64,000 nt of DNA. Origin: Pseudomonadota bacterium (lineage in GTDB: Bacteria > Desulfobacterota > Desulfovibrionia > Desulfovibrionales > Desulfomicrobiaceae). How positions within the stretch are numbered: position 1 is the first letter of the stretch; each line of letters opens with the position of its first letter. A program made the position numbers and the translations under genes. Shown here one piece after another: positions 26,968 to 34,498 of this stretch. Under the pieces are notes generated by a model, which was not told the DNA's origin, ran no database searches, and saw only the letters and a list, made by a program, of their open reading frames with translations. Location of the stretch: contig JAEWKZ010000046.1 of the NCBI GenBank assembly GCA_023393525.1, positions 75,665-139,664 of the forward strand. The letters are read 5' to 3'.

Positions 26968-27921
26968 TTACCTGCGGGATTCCAGCAGCTTCAGGAAGGC
27001 GGGCAGACCGGGCTTGCCGTCCTTGGTGGTCACGCCCTCAAGCCATGCGGCGGCCATGTCCGGATGCTCGGCCACCCAGTCAAGGGCCGCGTCGCGGGCC
27101 TTCATCTCCGGATTTTCATGCATGGTGACCATGATGGAGTTCATCATGGTCACGGGCACGACGTAATTGTTGAGAAAACGGGTCACGTTGGGCATGTCCT
27201 GGGGCAGGCCCTTGCGCACGTTGGTGTAGACCGTGGCCGTGCCGTCGTCTGGCCCGAAGGTCTGATCCGTGCTGCCGGTCAGGTACGTCATGTCGATCTT
27301 TTCGTTCATGCTGTGCGGGGACCAGCCCAAAAAGACGATCCACTTCTTTTCGCGCATGAAGGACTGCACCTGGGCCAGCATGCCGGATTCGCTGGAGGCG
27401 ACCAGTTCGAATTTGCCGAGGCCAAACATGTCCTGGTCGATCATGGCTTCGATGATGTCGTTGCCGTCGTTTCCTTCCTCGATGCCGTAGATCTTCCATT
27501 CCAGCTTGTCGCCGTATTTGGCGATGTCCTTGAAATCCTTGAGGCCGCCCTCGGCCGCGTAGCTCGGCACGGCCAGGGTGTATTTGGCTCCGGTCATGTT
27601 CGGCACAAGCTGGATGACGTTGCCGGAATCGAAATGGGGGCGCGCCACGCTTTCCATGGACGGCATCCAGTTGCCCAGGAACACGTCGGCCTCGCTGGTG
27701 GCCAGGGCCTGGTAGCAGATGGGCAGGGAGGTCATCATGTTGGAGGAGGAATAGCCGAGGCTCTGCAAGATGGCCACGGCCAGTTCGCTGGTCACGGTGA
27801 CGTCGGTCCATCCGACGCTGGTGATGCGCACGTCGTCGCGGCTGGCCTGGGCCGGGGCCGTGAAGAGGGCGAGAAGCAGGACAAGGACGGGAATGGTTTT
27901 CTTCAGTGTGGCAATGGTCAT
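26968..27921 (-). CDS. Choline/betaine ABC transporter substrate-binding protein
   Basis: A 317-residue periplasmic OpuAC/ChoX-type binding protein. A signal peptide of about 26 residues ends in APAQA. The mature protein has the quaternary-amine cage tryptophans typical of the family (VGWTD near the start, GNWMPS, GWSPH). ChoX-type proteins deliver choline to an ABC importer. No permease or ATPase is adjacent, so it may use the OpuA-type transporter near 50 kb or genes outside the window. The ATG at 27921 follows AAGGGAG. It is the last gene of the GntR-betA-betB run. Confidence 0.88.
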   Translation of the reverse strand: MTIATLKKTIPVLVLLLALFTAPAQASRDDVRITSVGWTDVTVTSELAVAILQSLGYSSSNMMTSLPICYQALATSEADVFLGNWMPSMESVARPHFDSGNVIQLVPNMTGAKYTLAVPSYAAEGGLKDFKDIAKYGDKLEWKIYGIEEGNDGNDIIEAMIDQDMFGLGKFELVASSESGMLAQVQSFMREKKWIVFLGWSPHSMNEKIDMTYLTGSTDQTFGPDDGTATVYTNVRKGLPQDMPNVTRFLNNYVVPVTMMNSIMVTMHENPEMKARDAALDWVAEHPDMAAAWLEGVTTKDGKPGLPAFLKLLESRR

Positions 27922-27952
27922 GGATACTCCCTTGTTGAAATGAAAGGCGAAG

Positions 27953-27980
27953 CGCGGGGCCGGGACATTCCGGCCCCGCG
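27953..27980 (-). terminator. Intercistronic GC hairpin after betB
   Basis: A perfect 11-bp stem (27953-27963 with 27970-27980) with a six-base loop starts directly after the betB stop. There is no T-run, so it is more likely an mRNA-stabilising or processing hairpin than a full terminator. Confidence 0.4.
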
Positions 27981-27982
27981 TG

Positions 27983-29458
27983 CTACACGCCGAACCAGTT
28001 GATCGGCCGGGCGGCGTGGTTCTGGAAAACGTGTTTGACTTCCGTGTACTCCTCCAGGCCCTGCCGCCCCAGTTCCCGGCCCAGGCCGGACTGCTTGTAG
28101 CCGCCCCAGGGGGCCTGGGTGAAATAGACGTTGAAATCGTTGACCCAGACCGTGCCGAAGCGCAGGCCCGAGGACATGCGGCGGATTCGGTCCGGATCGC
28201 GGGTCCAGAAGCCGGCGGACAGGCCGTAGATCGTTCTGTTGGCCCGGACCAGCGCCTCGTCTTCGGTGCTGAAGCGCTCGATGGTGATAACCGGCCCGAA
28301 GACCTCTTCCTGCACGATGCGCATGTCATTTGCGCACTCCGTGAACAGGGTCGGCTCCACGAAAAACCCGTTGGCCAGGGCGGGATCCACCGGGCGCTTT
28401 CCTCCCAGGAGCAGCCTGGCCCCTTCTTCGCGGGCGATGCGGATGCAGCTTTCCACCTTGTCGCGGTGCGCGGCCGAGATGAGCGGGCCCATCTGGGTGC
28501 CGTCCGTCATCCCGTCTCCCACGCGGATCTTGGACATGCGTTCCGCCAGGGCCTCGACCATGCGGTCGTGGATGCCGTCCTGCAGCAGGACGCGGGCTCC
28601 GGCGGAACAGATCTGCCCGGCATGGAAAAAGACGCCGTTCAGGATGTAGTCCAGGGCCGTGTCGAAATCGGCGTCGTCGAAGACGATGTTGGGGTTCTTG
28701 CCGCCCAGCTCCAGGGCGACCTTCTTCACGTTGGAGGCGGCCGCACGCATGATGGTCTTGCCCGTCTCGATGCCGCCGGTGAAGGAGATGAGATCGACCT
28801 CGTGATTTTCGGCCAGTTCCGCCCCCACCGTGGCGCCGGGGCCAAGCACGAGGTTGACCACGCCTTCGGGGAAGCCCGCCTCCTGGCACAGTTCCGTGAC
28901 CTTGATGGTGGTCAGGGGGGTGATCTCGCTTGGCTTCATGACCACGGTGCAGCCGGCGGCCAGGGCCGGAGCCAGTTTCCAGGCGGCCTGCAGCAGGGGG
29001 TAGTTCCAGGGCGAAATCTGTCCGCACACGCCCACGGGCTCGCGCACCACGATGCTCGTTGAATCCGGCACCGGGGATGCGATGACCTCGCCCCCGTCCT
29101 TGTCCGCAAGCCCCGCGTAGTAGCGGAAGATGCCCGCGATGTCGGCCATGTCCCAGCGGCTCTCCTCCAGGGTCTTGCCGGTGTTCAGGGTTTCCAGGCG
29201 GGCCAGCTCCTCGGCGTCGCGTTCGATCAGGTCCGCCAGGCGCAGCAGTTGCCGACCGCGCTCCGGGCCCGTGGTCTTGGGCCACGGACCCTGGTCGAAG
29301 GCGCGCCGCGCCGCCTCTATGGCGTCGCGGGCGTCGTCGCGCCCCCCTTCCGAAACGACCGCGATGACGCTCTGGTCGAAGGGATTGATGATCTCCCGCG
29401 TGGCCGCGGAATGTGCGCGGGTCCAGCGGCCTTCGATGTGCATCGTTTTTTCGGTCAT
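27983..29458 (-). CDS. betB: Betaine-aldehyde dehydrogenase
   Basis: NAD(P)+-dependent oxidation of betaine aldehyde to glycine betaine, the second step of choline oxidation. The 491-residue ALDH has the cofactor motif FTGGIETGK, the catalytic glutamate in LELGGKNP and the nucleophile cysteine in AGQICSAGAR. The C-terminal part has PWGGYKQSGLGRELG, as in BetB/GbsA. ATGA overlap with betA shows coupled translation. The product accumulates as a compatible solute. Confidence 0.94.
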   Translation of the reverse strand: MTEKTMHIEGRWTRAHSAATREIINPFDQSVIAVVSEGGRDDARDAIEAARRAFDQGPWPKTTGPERGRQLLRLADLIERDAEELARLETLNTGKTLEESRWDMADIAGIFRYYAGLADKDGGEVIASPVPDSTSIVVREPVGVCGQISPWNYPLLQAAWKLAPALAAGCTVVMKPSEITPLTTIKVTELCQEAGFPEGVVNLVLGPGATVGAELAENHEVDLISFTGGIETGKTIMRAAASNVKKVALELGGKNPNIVFDDADFDTALDYILNGVFFHAGQICSAGARVLLQDGIHDRMVEALAERMSKIRVGDGMTDGTQMGPLISAAHRDKVESCIRIAREEGARLLLGGKRPVDPALANGFFVEPTLFTECANDMRIVQEEVFGPVITIERFSTEDEALVRANRTIYGLSAGFWTRDPDRIRRMSSGLRFGTVWVNDFNVYFTQAPWGGYKQSGLGRELGRQGLEEYTEVKHVFQNHAARPINWFGV

Positions 29459-31113
29459 TTCTTCTCCTTGGCCGAAGCCTTGCCCGCGTGGCGGTAGAAC
29501 GGAGCGGTGTCGGGGGCCAGCGGCGTGTTGCCGAGGATCATGTCCGCCGCCTTCTCGGCGATCATCATCACCGGCGCGTAGATGTTGCCGTTGGTCACAT
29601 AGGGCATGACCGAGGCGTCGACGACCCGCAGGCCCTTGACGCCGTGTACGCGCAGTTCGCTGTCGACCACGGCCATGTCGTCATAGCCCATCCTGCAGGT
29701 GCAGCTGGGATGGTAGGCGCTCTCGCCTTCCCGGGCCACGAAATCGAGGATCTCCTCGTCGGTCTGCACGTCCTCGCCCGGGGCCAGCTCCCGGCCGCGC
29801 AGGTCGTCGAAGGCGGGCTGGGTCATGATCTTGCGGGTCAGGCGGATGGCCTCCACCCATTCCCGGCGCTCCTGCTCGGTGGACAGATAATTGAACAGGA
29901 TGGACGGATACTCCTTGGGGTCGGCGCTCTTGAGCTTCACGTGACCGCGCACGTCGGTGTTCATGGGACCGACATGGACCTGGTAGCCGTGCCCCTCGTT
30001 GGGCGCAGAGCCGTCGTAGCGGATGGCGATGGGCAGGAAGTGGTACTGGATGTTGGGGTACTCGACCTGGTCGTTGCCGCGCACGAAACCGCCGGCCTCG
30101 AAATGGTTGGTGGCCGCCTCGCCGGTCTGGCCGAAAAGCCATTTCAGGCCGATCCAGGGCTGGTTCCACCACTTCAGGGCCGGAAACATGCTGACCGGCT
30201 TGGTGCAGGCGTACTGTACATAGAGCTCCAGATGGTCCTGCAGGTTCTCGCCCACGCCGGGCAGGTCGTGGACCACGGGGATGCCCAGGGCGGAGAGCTC
30301 CGAGCCGTTGCCGATGCCGGAGAGCTGCAGGAGTTGCGGGGAATTGATGGCCCCGCCGCAGCAGATGATTTCGCCGCCGTGCACGCGATGCATGCGGCCG
30401 AAGCGTTCATACTCCACGCCGATGGCCCGGTTGTCCGCGAAAAGGATGCGGTGGGCCGTGGATTTGCAACGCACGGTCAGGTTGCGGCGGTTCTTGACCG
30501 GGTGCACGTAGGCCCGGGCCGCGTTCCAGCGGCGGCCGCGATAGGTGGTGCGGTCGAATTTGCCGAATCCTTCCTGCTGGTAGCCGTTGACGTCGGTCAG
30601 GGGATATCCCGCTTCCTGCACGGCCTGGAAAAAGGCGTCGAAGAGCGGATTGTCGCATTCCGGGCTGGTCAGATAGAGCGGGCCGTTCGCCCCCTGGTAC
30701 GCATCGGCGCCCTTGAGGCGGTATTCGAAGCGCTTGAAATAGGGCAGGCAGTGGGCATAGTCCCAGTTCTCAAGGCCTTTTTCCCTGGCCCACTTCTCGT
30801 AATCCATGGCGTTGCCGCGAATGTGGATCATGCCGTTGATGCAGCTCGATCCGCCCAGCACCTTGCCGCGCGGCTGGTAGATGCGCCGGTTGTGCATGTG
30901 CGGTTCCGGCTCGGATTCGTACCACCAGTTGTAGGTCTTTCCGGCCAGGGGATAGGTCAGGGCCGCGGGCATGTGAATGCGGAAATCAAGGCGGAAGTCG
31001 GGCAGGCCCGCTTCAAGGACCAGGACGCTGGTTTTGGGGTTGGCGCTCAGTCGGTTGGCCAGGACGCTGCCGGCGGAGCCGCCGCCGACAATGATGTAAT
31101 CGTAATGCTTCAT
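29455..31113 (-). CDS. betA: Choline dehydrogenase
   Basis: FAD-dependent GMC oxidoreductase oxidising choline to betaine aldehyde, membrane-associated and linked to the electron-transport chain in known members. The 552-residue protein has the FAD-binding GGGSAGSVLANRL start, the GMC signature around GKVLGGSSCING, the second signature GAINSPQLL, and the C-terminal catalytic histidine in YHPSCTCRMG. How an oxidase-type enzyme connects to respiration in an anaerobe is open. It lies 31 bp after the GntR regulator. Confidence 0.94.
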   Translation of the reverse strand: MKHYDYIIVGGGSAGSVLANRLSANPKTSVLVLEAGLPDFRLDFRIHMPAALTYPLAGKTYNWWYESEPEPHMHNRRIYQPRGKVLGGSSCINGMIHIRGNAMDYEKWAREKGLENWDYAHCLPYFKRFEYRLKGADAYQGANGPLYLTSPECDNPLFDAFFQAVQEAGYPLTDVNGYQQEGFGKFDRTTYRGRRWNAARAYVHPVKNRRNLTVRCKSTAHRILFADNRAIGVEYERFGRMHRVHGGEIICCGGAINSPQLLQLSGIGNGSELSALGIPVVHDLPGVGENLQDHLELYVQYACTKPVSMFPALKWWNQPWIGLKWLFGQTGEAATNHFEAGGFVRGNDQVEYPNIQYHFLPIAIRYDGSAPNEGHGYQVHVGPMNTDVRGHVKLKSADPKEYPSILFNYLSTEQERREWVEAIRLTRKIMTQPAFDDLRGRELAPGEDVQTDEEILDFVAREGESAYHPSCTCRMGYDDMAVVDSELRVHGVKGLRVVDASVMPYVTNGNIYAPVMMIAEKAADMILGNTPLAPDTAPFYRHAGKASAKEKK

Positions 31114-31144
31114 GCAAGATCCTTCGTGGTTTGAGGTTTGTCCC

Positions 31145-31906
31145 TCACGAATCGTCGGGCGATACGCGGGACGCGGATGTGGCCGGGCATTCGGCCAGAC
31201 AGGCGCGCAGCATGGCGTAGTGGTAGCCGATGAGGCTCTGGGCGCGCAGGGGATCGTTGTTCGCGATGGCGCGGGCGGTCTCGGCCCAGTTGGCGGCCGT
31301 TCGTTCCCGGTAGCGCGGCGTGTCGTACAGCGTGTAATCGTGGGAGCTGAACCCTCGTTGCAGCGCGTGCATGATCCATTCGAAAATGGGGTTGGCGGCC
31401 ATTGCGGCCAGGGCCAGGTTCAGGTCCCGATCCAGATGTCCGATCCTGTCCGCGTCATGGTCGTCCTGGCGCAGGCAGGCCTCGAACTCTTCGGCCATGG
31501 ACACCAGCGCCTGCTTGGATTCAGCCGAACCTCGGGCAATGGCCAGGACGACCAGGGTCTGGTCCACGCTTTCGCGAAATTCAATGAGAGCCGAGGAGGC
31601 GACATCATGCTGCTTGAGGAAGAGGGCCAGGGATTCCCCGATGCTGACCATGCCGACCTTGCACACATAGGCGCCTCCTTTGACGCCTTTGCGAATGTCG
31701 AGCAGCCCTTTTTGTTTCAGGGCGCGCAGGGCCTCGCGTATGGCGCCGCGCCCGGTGCCGAACTGCTGCTGCATTTCGCGCTCGCTGGGCAGCCGCTCCT
31801 CGGGAGCCAGCCGACCGGCGAGGATGGCCGCCTCGATCTGCAAGGCGACATCTTCGCTGGCTCGTCCGGCCTTGGCCGGAAAGAAGAGAGGGTCATTTGC
31901 GGTCAT
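31145..31906 (-). CDS. GntR-family (FadR/FCD) regulator of the bet genes
   Basis: A 253-residue regulator with an N-terminal winged helix (about 20-85, containing LPSEREMQQQFGTGRGAIREALRAL) and a C-terminal helical FCD ligand domain (about 100-235). FCD-type members such as PdhR and LldR are usually released from DNA by a small acid. It is the first gene of the choline-oxidation run, with three GGTnnnACC operators upstream, one of them ending just before its start codon. Autoregulation and control of betA-betB are therefore likely. The effector is unknown; choline or an intermediate is plausible. Confidence 0.9.
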   Translation of the reverse strand: MTANDPLFFPAKAGRASEDVALQIEAAILAGRLAPEERLPSEREMQQQFGTGRGAIREALRALKQKGLLDIRKGVKGGAYVCKVGMVSIGESLALFLKQHDVASSALIEFRESVDQTLVVLAIARGSAESKQALVSMAEEFEACLRQDDHDADRIGHLDRDLNLALAAMAANPIFEWIMHALQRGFSSHDYTLYDTPRYRERTAANWAETARAIANNDPLRAQSLIGYHYAMLRACLAECPATSASRVSPDDS

Positions 31907-31907
31907 T

Positions 31908-31916
31908 GGTAGTACC
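31908..31916. promoter_or_regulatory. GntR operator site 1 (GGTnnnACC)
   Basis: GGTAGTACC in the context ATTGGTAGTACCTATT, one base upstream of the GntR start codon, so binding would also cover the ribosome site. It matches the ATTGGTnnnACCAAT consensus of the FCD-type regulator PdhR. Confidence 0.6.
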
Positions 31917-31981
31917 TATTCGGGGTTTTTTTGCGTAAAAAGAGTCGAAAAAAGCTAAAATAAGGCTTTTTCGGCGCAAAT

Positions 31982-31990
31982 GGTAGGACC
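31982..31990. promoter_or_regulatory. GntR operator site 2 (GGTnnnACC)
   Basis: GGTAGGACC in the context CAAATGGTAGGACCTTT, 74 bp from site 1. On the minus strand a TTGACA hexamer (32019-32014) lies just upstream, so this site would sit at the start region of a possible promoter. Confidence 0.6.
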
Positions 31991-32045
31991 TTTTTGCCGA
32001 AAGACGCCACAGGTGTCAACCAGTCTGGTGAAATCAAGGGGGAAA

Positions 32046-32054
32046 GGTCGGACC
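32046..32054. promoter_or_regulatory. GntR operator site 3 (GGTnnnACC)
   Basis: GGTCGGACC. Read on the minus strand its context is CAAATGGTCCGACCTTT, nearly identical to site 2 over 17 bases including both flanks. A further half site GGTCCG lies at 32059. Confidence 0.6.
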
Positions 32055-32144
32055 ATTTGGTCCGCATGTGGCGTTAGGCAGCGTCTCCGGGAAAAAGACG
32101 AAAGGATGCGTCGCCTCTTGGCACTTGGTCTGCTTCCCGACGAA

Positions 32145-33281
32145 TCAGGCCTTCTCGGTACGGATGAACTGCACGAAGGCCAGGGACACGAGGCTCAGCA
32201 GCGCGCCGCCCACGAAGGGGATGCGGTAGTCCACCATCCAGAGCAGGCCGCCCGTGATGGGAATGACCACGGCCGCGATATGGTTGATGGTGAAACCCAC
32301 GGCCATGCTCGGGGCGATATCGCTCGGGTCGGCGATCTTCTGGAAAAAAGAGCGGATGGCCATGGCGAAATTGTAGAAGACGTGGTCCAGAATGTAGAGA
32401 ACGGCCACCAGCAGCTTGCTGTCGGTCACGGCGTAGCCGAGGAAGACGAAGAACAGGGCGGAATACTCCAGGGACAGCACCCTGCGTTCTCCGAAGCGGT
32501 TCACGGCCCGGCCGATCATGGGGCTCAGGAAGGAGTTCACGGCGTTGTTGAGCATGAACAGCAGCGTGATCTCGGTGACCGTGTACCTGAATTTCGAGAC
32601 CATCAGGAACACGGCGAAGGCGACGAAAATCTGCCGCCGGGAGCCGGACAAAAAGGTCAGTACGTAAAAGAGCCAGTAGCGGCGGTGCAGGACCATGTTC
32701 TTGCGTTGCAGCGGCAGGTCCGTGCGTGTCGGTTTGGCCAGCAGGAAGATGCTGGCCGAGGCCATGATGAAGATGCCGAGCAGCATGTACAGGGTCTGGT
32801 AGCCGGCATGGTTCACGGCCACCAGAAAGACGAGGCCGATGGCGATATTGGCGACGGAACCAGCCGCGCGCAGGCGGCCCATGACCACCGGGCTCTGGGT
32901 GACGCTGAAGTACTGCAGGGTCAGGGATTGGCTCAGGGTCTCGTAGTAGTGGAACCCGAAGGACATGACCAGGGTGGCCAGGACCAGGCCGCCGTAGCTT
33001 GGCATCATGCCCGTCAGCATCACGCCCAGGCCCATGACCATGAGCGAGAGCACGGCCAGACGGTGCTCGCGCACGAAGACCAGAAGGTAGATGACCAGCA
33101 GGGCCAGAAATCCCGGGACCTCGCGCAGCCCCTGAATCATCCCCATCTGCTGGCCCGTGACCTGCGCCACCTCCACCGCGTAATTGTTGAAAAGCGTGCG
33201 CCAGCCCTGGAACCCCAGGGCGCTCAATACGGCCAGGGCGATGAGGAACAGGTACATGGGCCTGTTTTGCGGAGAGTTCAT
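32145..33281 (-). CDS. Major facilitator superfamily transporter
   Basis: A 378-residue inner-membrane protein with about twelve hydrophobic helices, a central cytoplasmic loop near residues 195-210, and MFS-like basic loops such as RAVNRFGERR. I cannot name the substrate. It lies upstream of the GntR-bet genes on the same strand, but 238 bp of regulatory DNA separate them, so it is probably a separate unit. A compatible-solute or choline-related role is only suggested by position. The ATG at 33281 is the first that gives a standard N-terminal helix. Confidence 0.82.
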   Translation of the reverse strand: MNSPQNRPMYLFLIALAVLSALGFQGWRTLFNNYAVEVAQVTGQQMGMIQGLREVPGFLALLVIYLLVFVREHRLAVLSLMVMGLGVMLTGMMPSYGGLVLATLVMSFGFHYYETLSQSLTLQYFSVTQSPVVMGRLRAAGSVANIAIGLVFLVAVNHAGYQTLYMLLGIFIMASASIFLLAKPTRTDLPLQRKNMVLHRRYWLFYVLTFLSGSRRQIFVAFAVFLMVSKFRYTVTEITLLFMLNNAVNSFLSPMIGRAVNRFGERRVLSLEYSALFFVFLGYAVTDSKLLVAVLYILDHVFYNFAMAIRSFFQKIADPSDIAPSMAVGFTINHIAAVVIPITGGLLWMVDYRIPFVGGALLSLVSLAFVQFIRTEKA

Positions 33282-33501
33282 GACGTATCCCGAAGCGCCG
33301 CCAGGCGCTGATGGTTGCTGAGGAAGGTGAGCCGTGCCGCAGGACAGGGCGCATGGCCGACGCAACGGCATGAGACGGTTGGCGGCGGGTGTCAAGTTCG
33401 GGAACGGCGGAATTCTTGGGCGGTTTGCCTTTGTCTCTTCCATGCGCCACAATGCGCAGGCCCGTCGGCACGCAAGCCGTCCGGGGAAGCAAAGGAGACT
33501 C

Positions 33502-33852
33502 ATGATGCAGGACGGGATCTATTGGCTGCGCTTCGTGGCGTACGACAAGACCGAAGAAGGCGTCGCGGTGCTCAGGCGGGGATTGGTCAACGGCGGCGGC
33601 CCCGGCTACGTCTGGCGAGGCCGTCTGGCCGCGGTGGATGGGGCGGTGCGCGGCAATCTGCTCGTGCGCAAATGGAACCCGCAGGCACCGCCGGATCTTG
33701 GCATGTTCAAGACGGCGAATCTGGACATTGACGGCAGCCTCGATGCGTCAGCCCGCTCTTTTGAAATGGTGGGGCATGCGCACGGGCACCACGTGGTGCG
33801 TCTGCGCATCAGCGGGCATTGGCTCGGGGAATTGGCGGACGACAACATCTGA
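33502..33852 (+). CDS. GrlR-like small protein
   Basis: A 116-residue protein with a strong AAAGGAG site before its ATG. Its first half (DGIYWLRF, then EEGVAVLRRGLVNGGGPGYVWRG) resembles the beta-strand pattern of GrlR-family proteins, known as regulators in enteric pathogens but present in many bacteria with no type III system. Here no secretion genes are nearby. The C-terminal half has a His-rich stretch (GHAHGHHVVRL). Function is unassigned. It diverges from the MFS gene and lies 50 bp ahead of the ParDE pair. Confidence 0.6.
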   Translation: MMQDGIYWLRFVAYDKTEEGVAVLRRGLVNGGGPGYVWRGRLAAVDGAVRGNLLVRKWNPQAPPDLGMFKTANLDIDGSLDASARSFEMVGHAHGHHVVRLRISGHWLGELADDNI

Positions 33853-33853
33853 G

Positions 33854-33875
33854 ATTGGCATCTGATCTTGCCAAT
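33854..33875. promoter_or_regulatory. Inverted-repeat operator in front of parD
   Basis: ATTGGCA (33854-33860), 8 bp, TGCCAAT (33869-33875), a perfect inverted repeat whose right arm overlaps the -35 hexamer of the parD promoter. A third TGCCAAA follows at 33879. It is well placed for ParD/ParDE autorepression. Confidence 0.55.
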
Positions 33876-33896
33876 TTTTGCCAAAATCGCTATGTT
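33868..33896 (+). promoter_or_regulatory. Promoter of the parDE pair
   Basis: TTGCCA (33868-33873), 17 bp, TATGTT (33891-33896). Transcription would begin close to the ATG at 33903, giving a very short leader. Confidence 0.55.
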
Positions 33897-33902
33897 TAAT
33901 TC

Positions 33903-34130
33903 ATGAGCACCATGAACATTTCTCTTCCCGAGACCCTCAAGAGTTTTGTGGATGAGCAGGTTGCGAGTCGTGGTTACGGCACGAGCAGCGAATACGTACG
34001 GGAATTGATCCGCAAAGATCAGGACCGTCAGCGTCTGCGCACCCTGCTTCTTGCCGGGGCGTCCTCCCCTGAGCGTGAACCGGCCGATGGCGCGTATTTC
34101 CAAGCGTTGCGCTGCCGGGTCCGGCGTTGA
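33903..34130 (+). CDS. parD: ParD-family antitoxin
   Basis: A 75-residue antitoxin with an N-terminal ribbon-helix-helix (MNISLPETLKSFVDEQVASRGYG, cut here into its parts: strand MNISLP, helices 8-18 and 25-37). A C-terminal tail probably wraps the toxin. SSEYVRELIRKDQ matches the ParD/CopG group. Its TGA overlaps the toxin start. The alternative ATG at 33912 would leave the fold intact. Confidence 0.88.
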   Translation: MSTMNISLPETLKSFVDEQVASRGYGTSSEYVRELIRKDQDRQRLRTLLLAGASSPEREPADGAYFQALRCRVRR

Positions 34131-34459
34131 ATCCGAGTGTGAGAGTGCTTCCCGTCATTCCACGCGAGCGGGCCCATCAGGACATCGAGGAGGTCATTGG
34201 GCATTATCTGGAGGAAGGGGCAGATGAGGCAGCCTTGGGCTTCATCGACGCCCTCGAACGGGCCTTCACGCAGATCGGCAGGCATCCGGAAAGCGGCTCG
34301 ACCCGTTTCGCGCACGAACTGGACCTGCCGGGCTTGCATTCCTGGCCGCTGAAGCGCTTCCCGTATCTGGTCTTTTACGTCGTCCGGAAGGCCCATGTCG
34401 ATGTATGGCGCATCCTGCACATACGACGCGACGTTCCGAACTGGTTGCAGGACGAATAA
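34127..34459 (+). CDS. parE: ParE/RelE-family toxin
   Basis: A 110-residue toxin read from a TTG that overlaps the antitoxin stop (TTGA); a GTG at 34139 is an alternative start. Features are a helical pair around residues 15-50 (AHQDIEEVIGHYLEEG and ALERAFTQIG), then the strands RFPYLVFYVV and VDVWRILHIRRD with conserved basic residues of ParE. ParE toxins inhibit gyrase; RelE toxins cleave mRNA, and the sequence fits ParE better. Together with parD it is a standard type II module. Confidence 0.88.
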   Translation: MNPSVRVLPVIPRERAHQDIEEVIGHYLEEGADEAALGFIDALERAFTQIGRHPESGSTRFAHELDLPGLHSWPLKRFPYLVFYVVRKAHVDVWRILHIRRDVPNWLQDE

Positions 34460-34498
34460 GGCCATACCGTGCCGCTGGTCGCCAACTCCATCTCTGCC

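Noticed and set aside
31980..33311. 443-codon open frame on the plus strand opposite the MFS gene
   Set aside because: Shadow of a transmembrane protein gene; product is Glu/Gln/His-rich and no start site is convincing.
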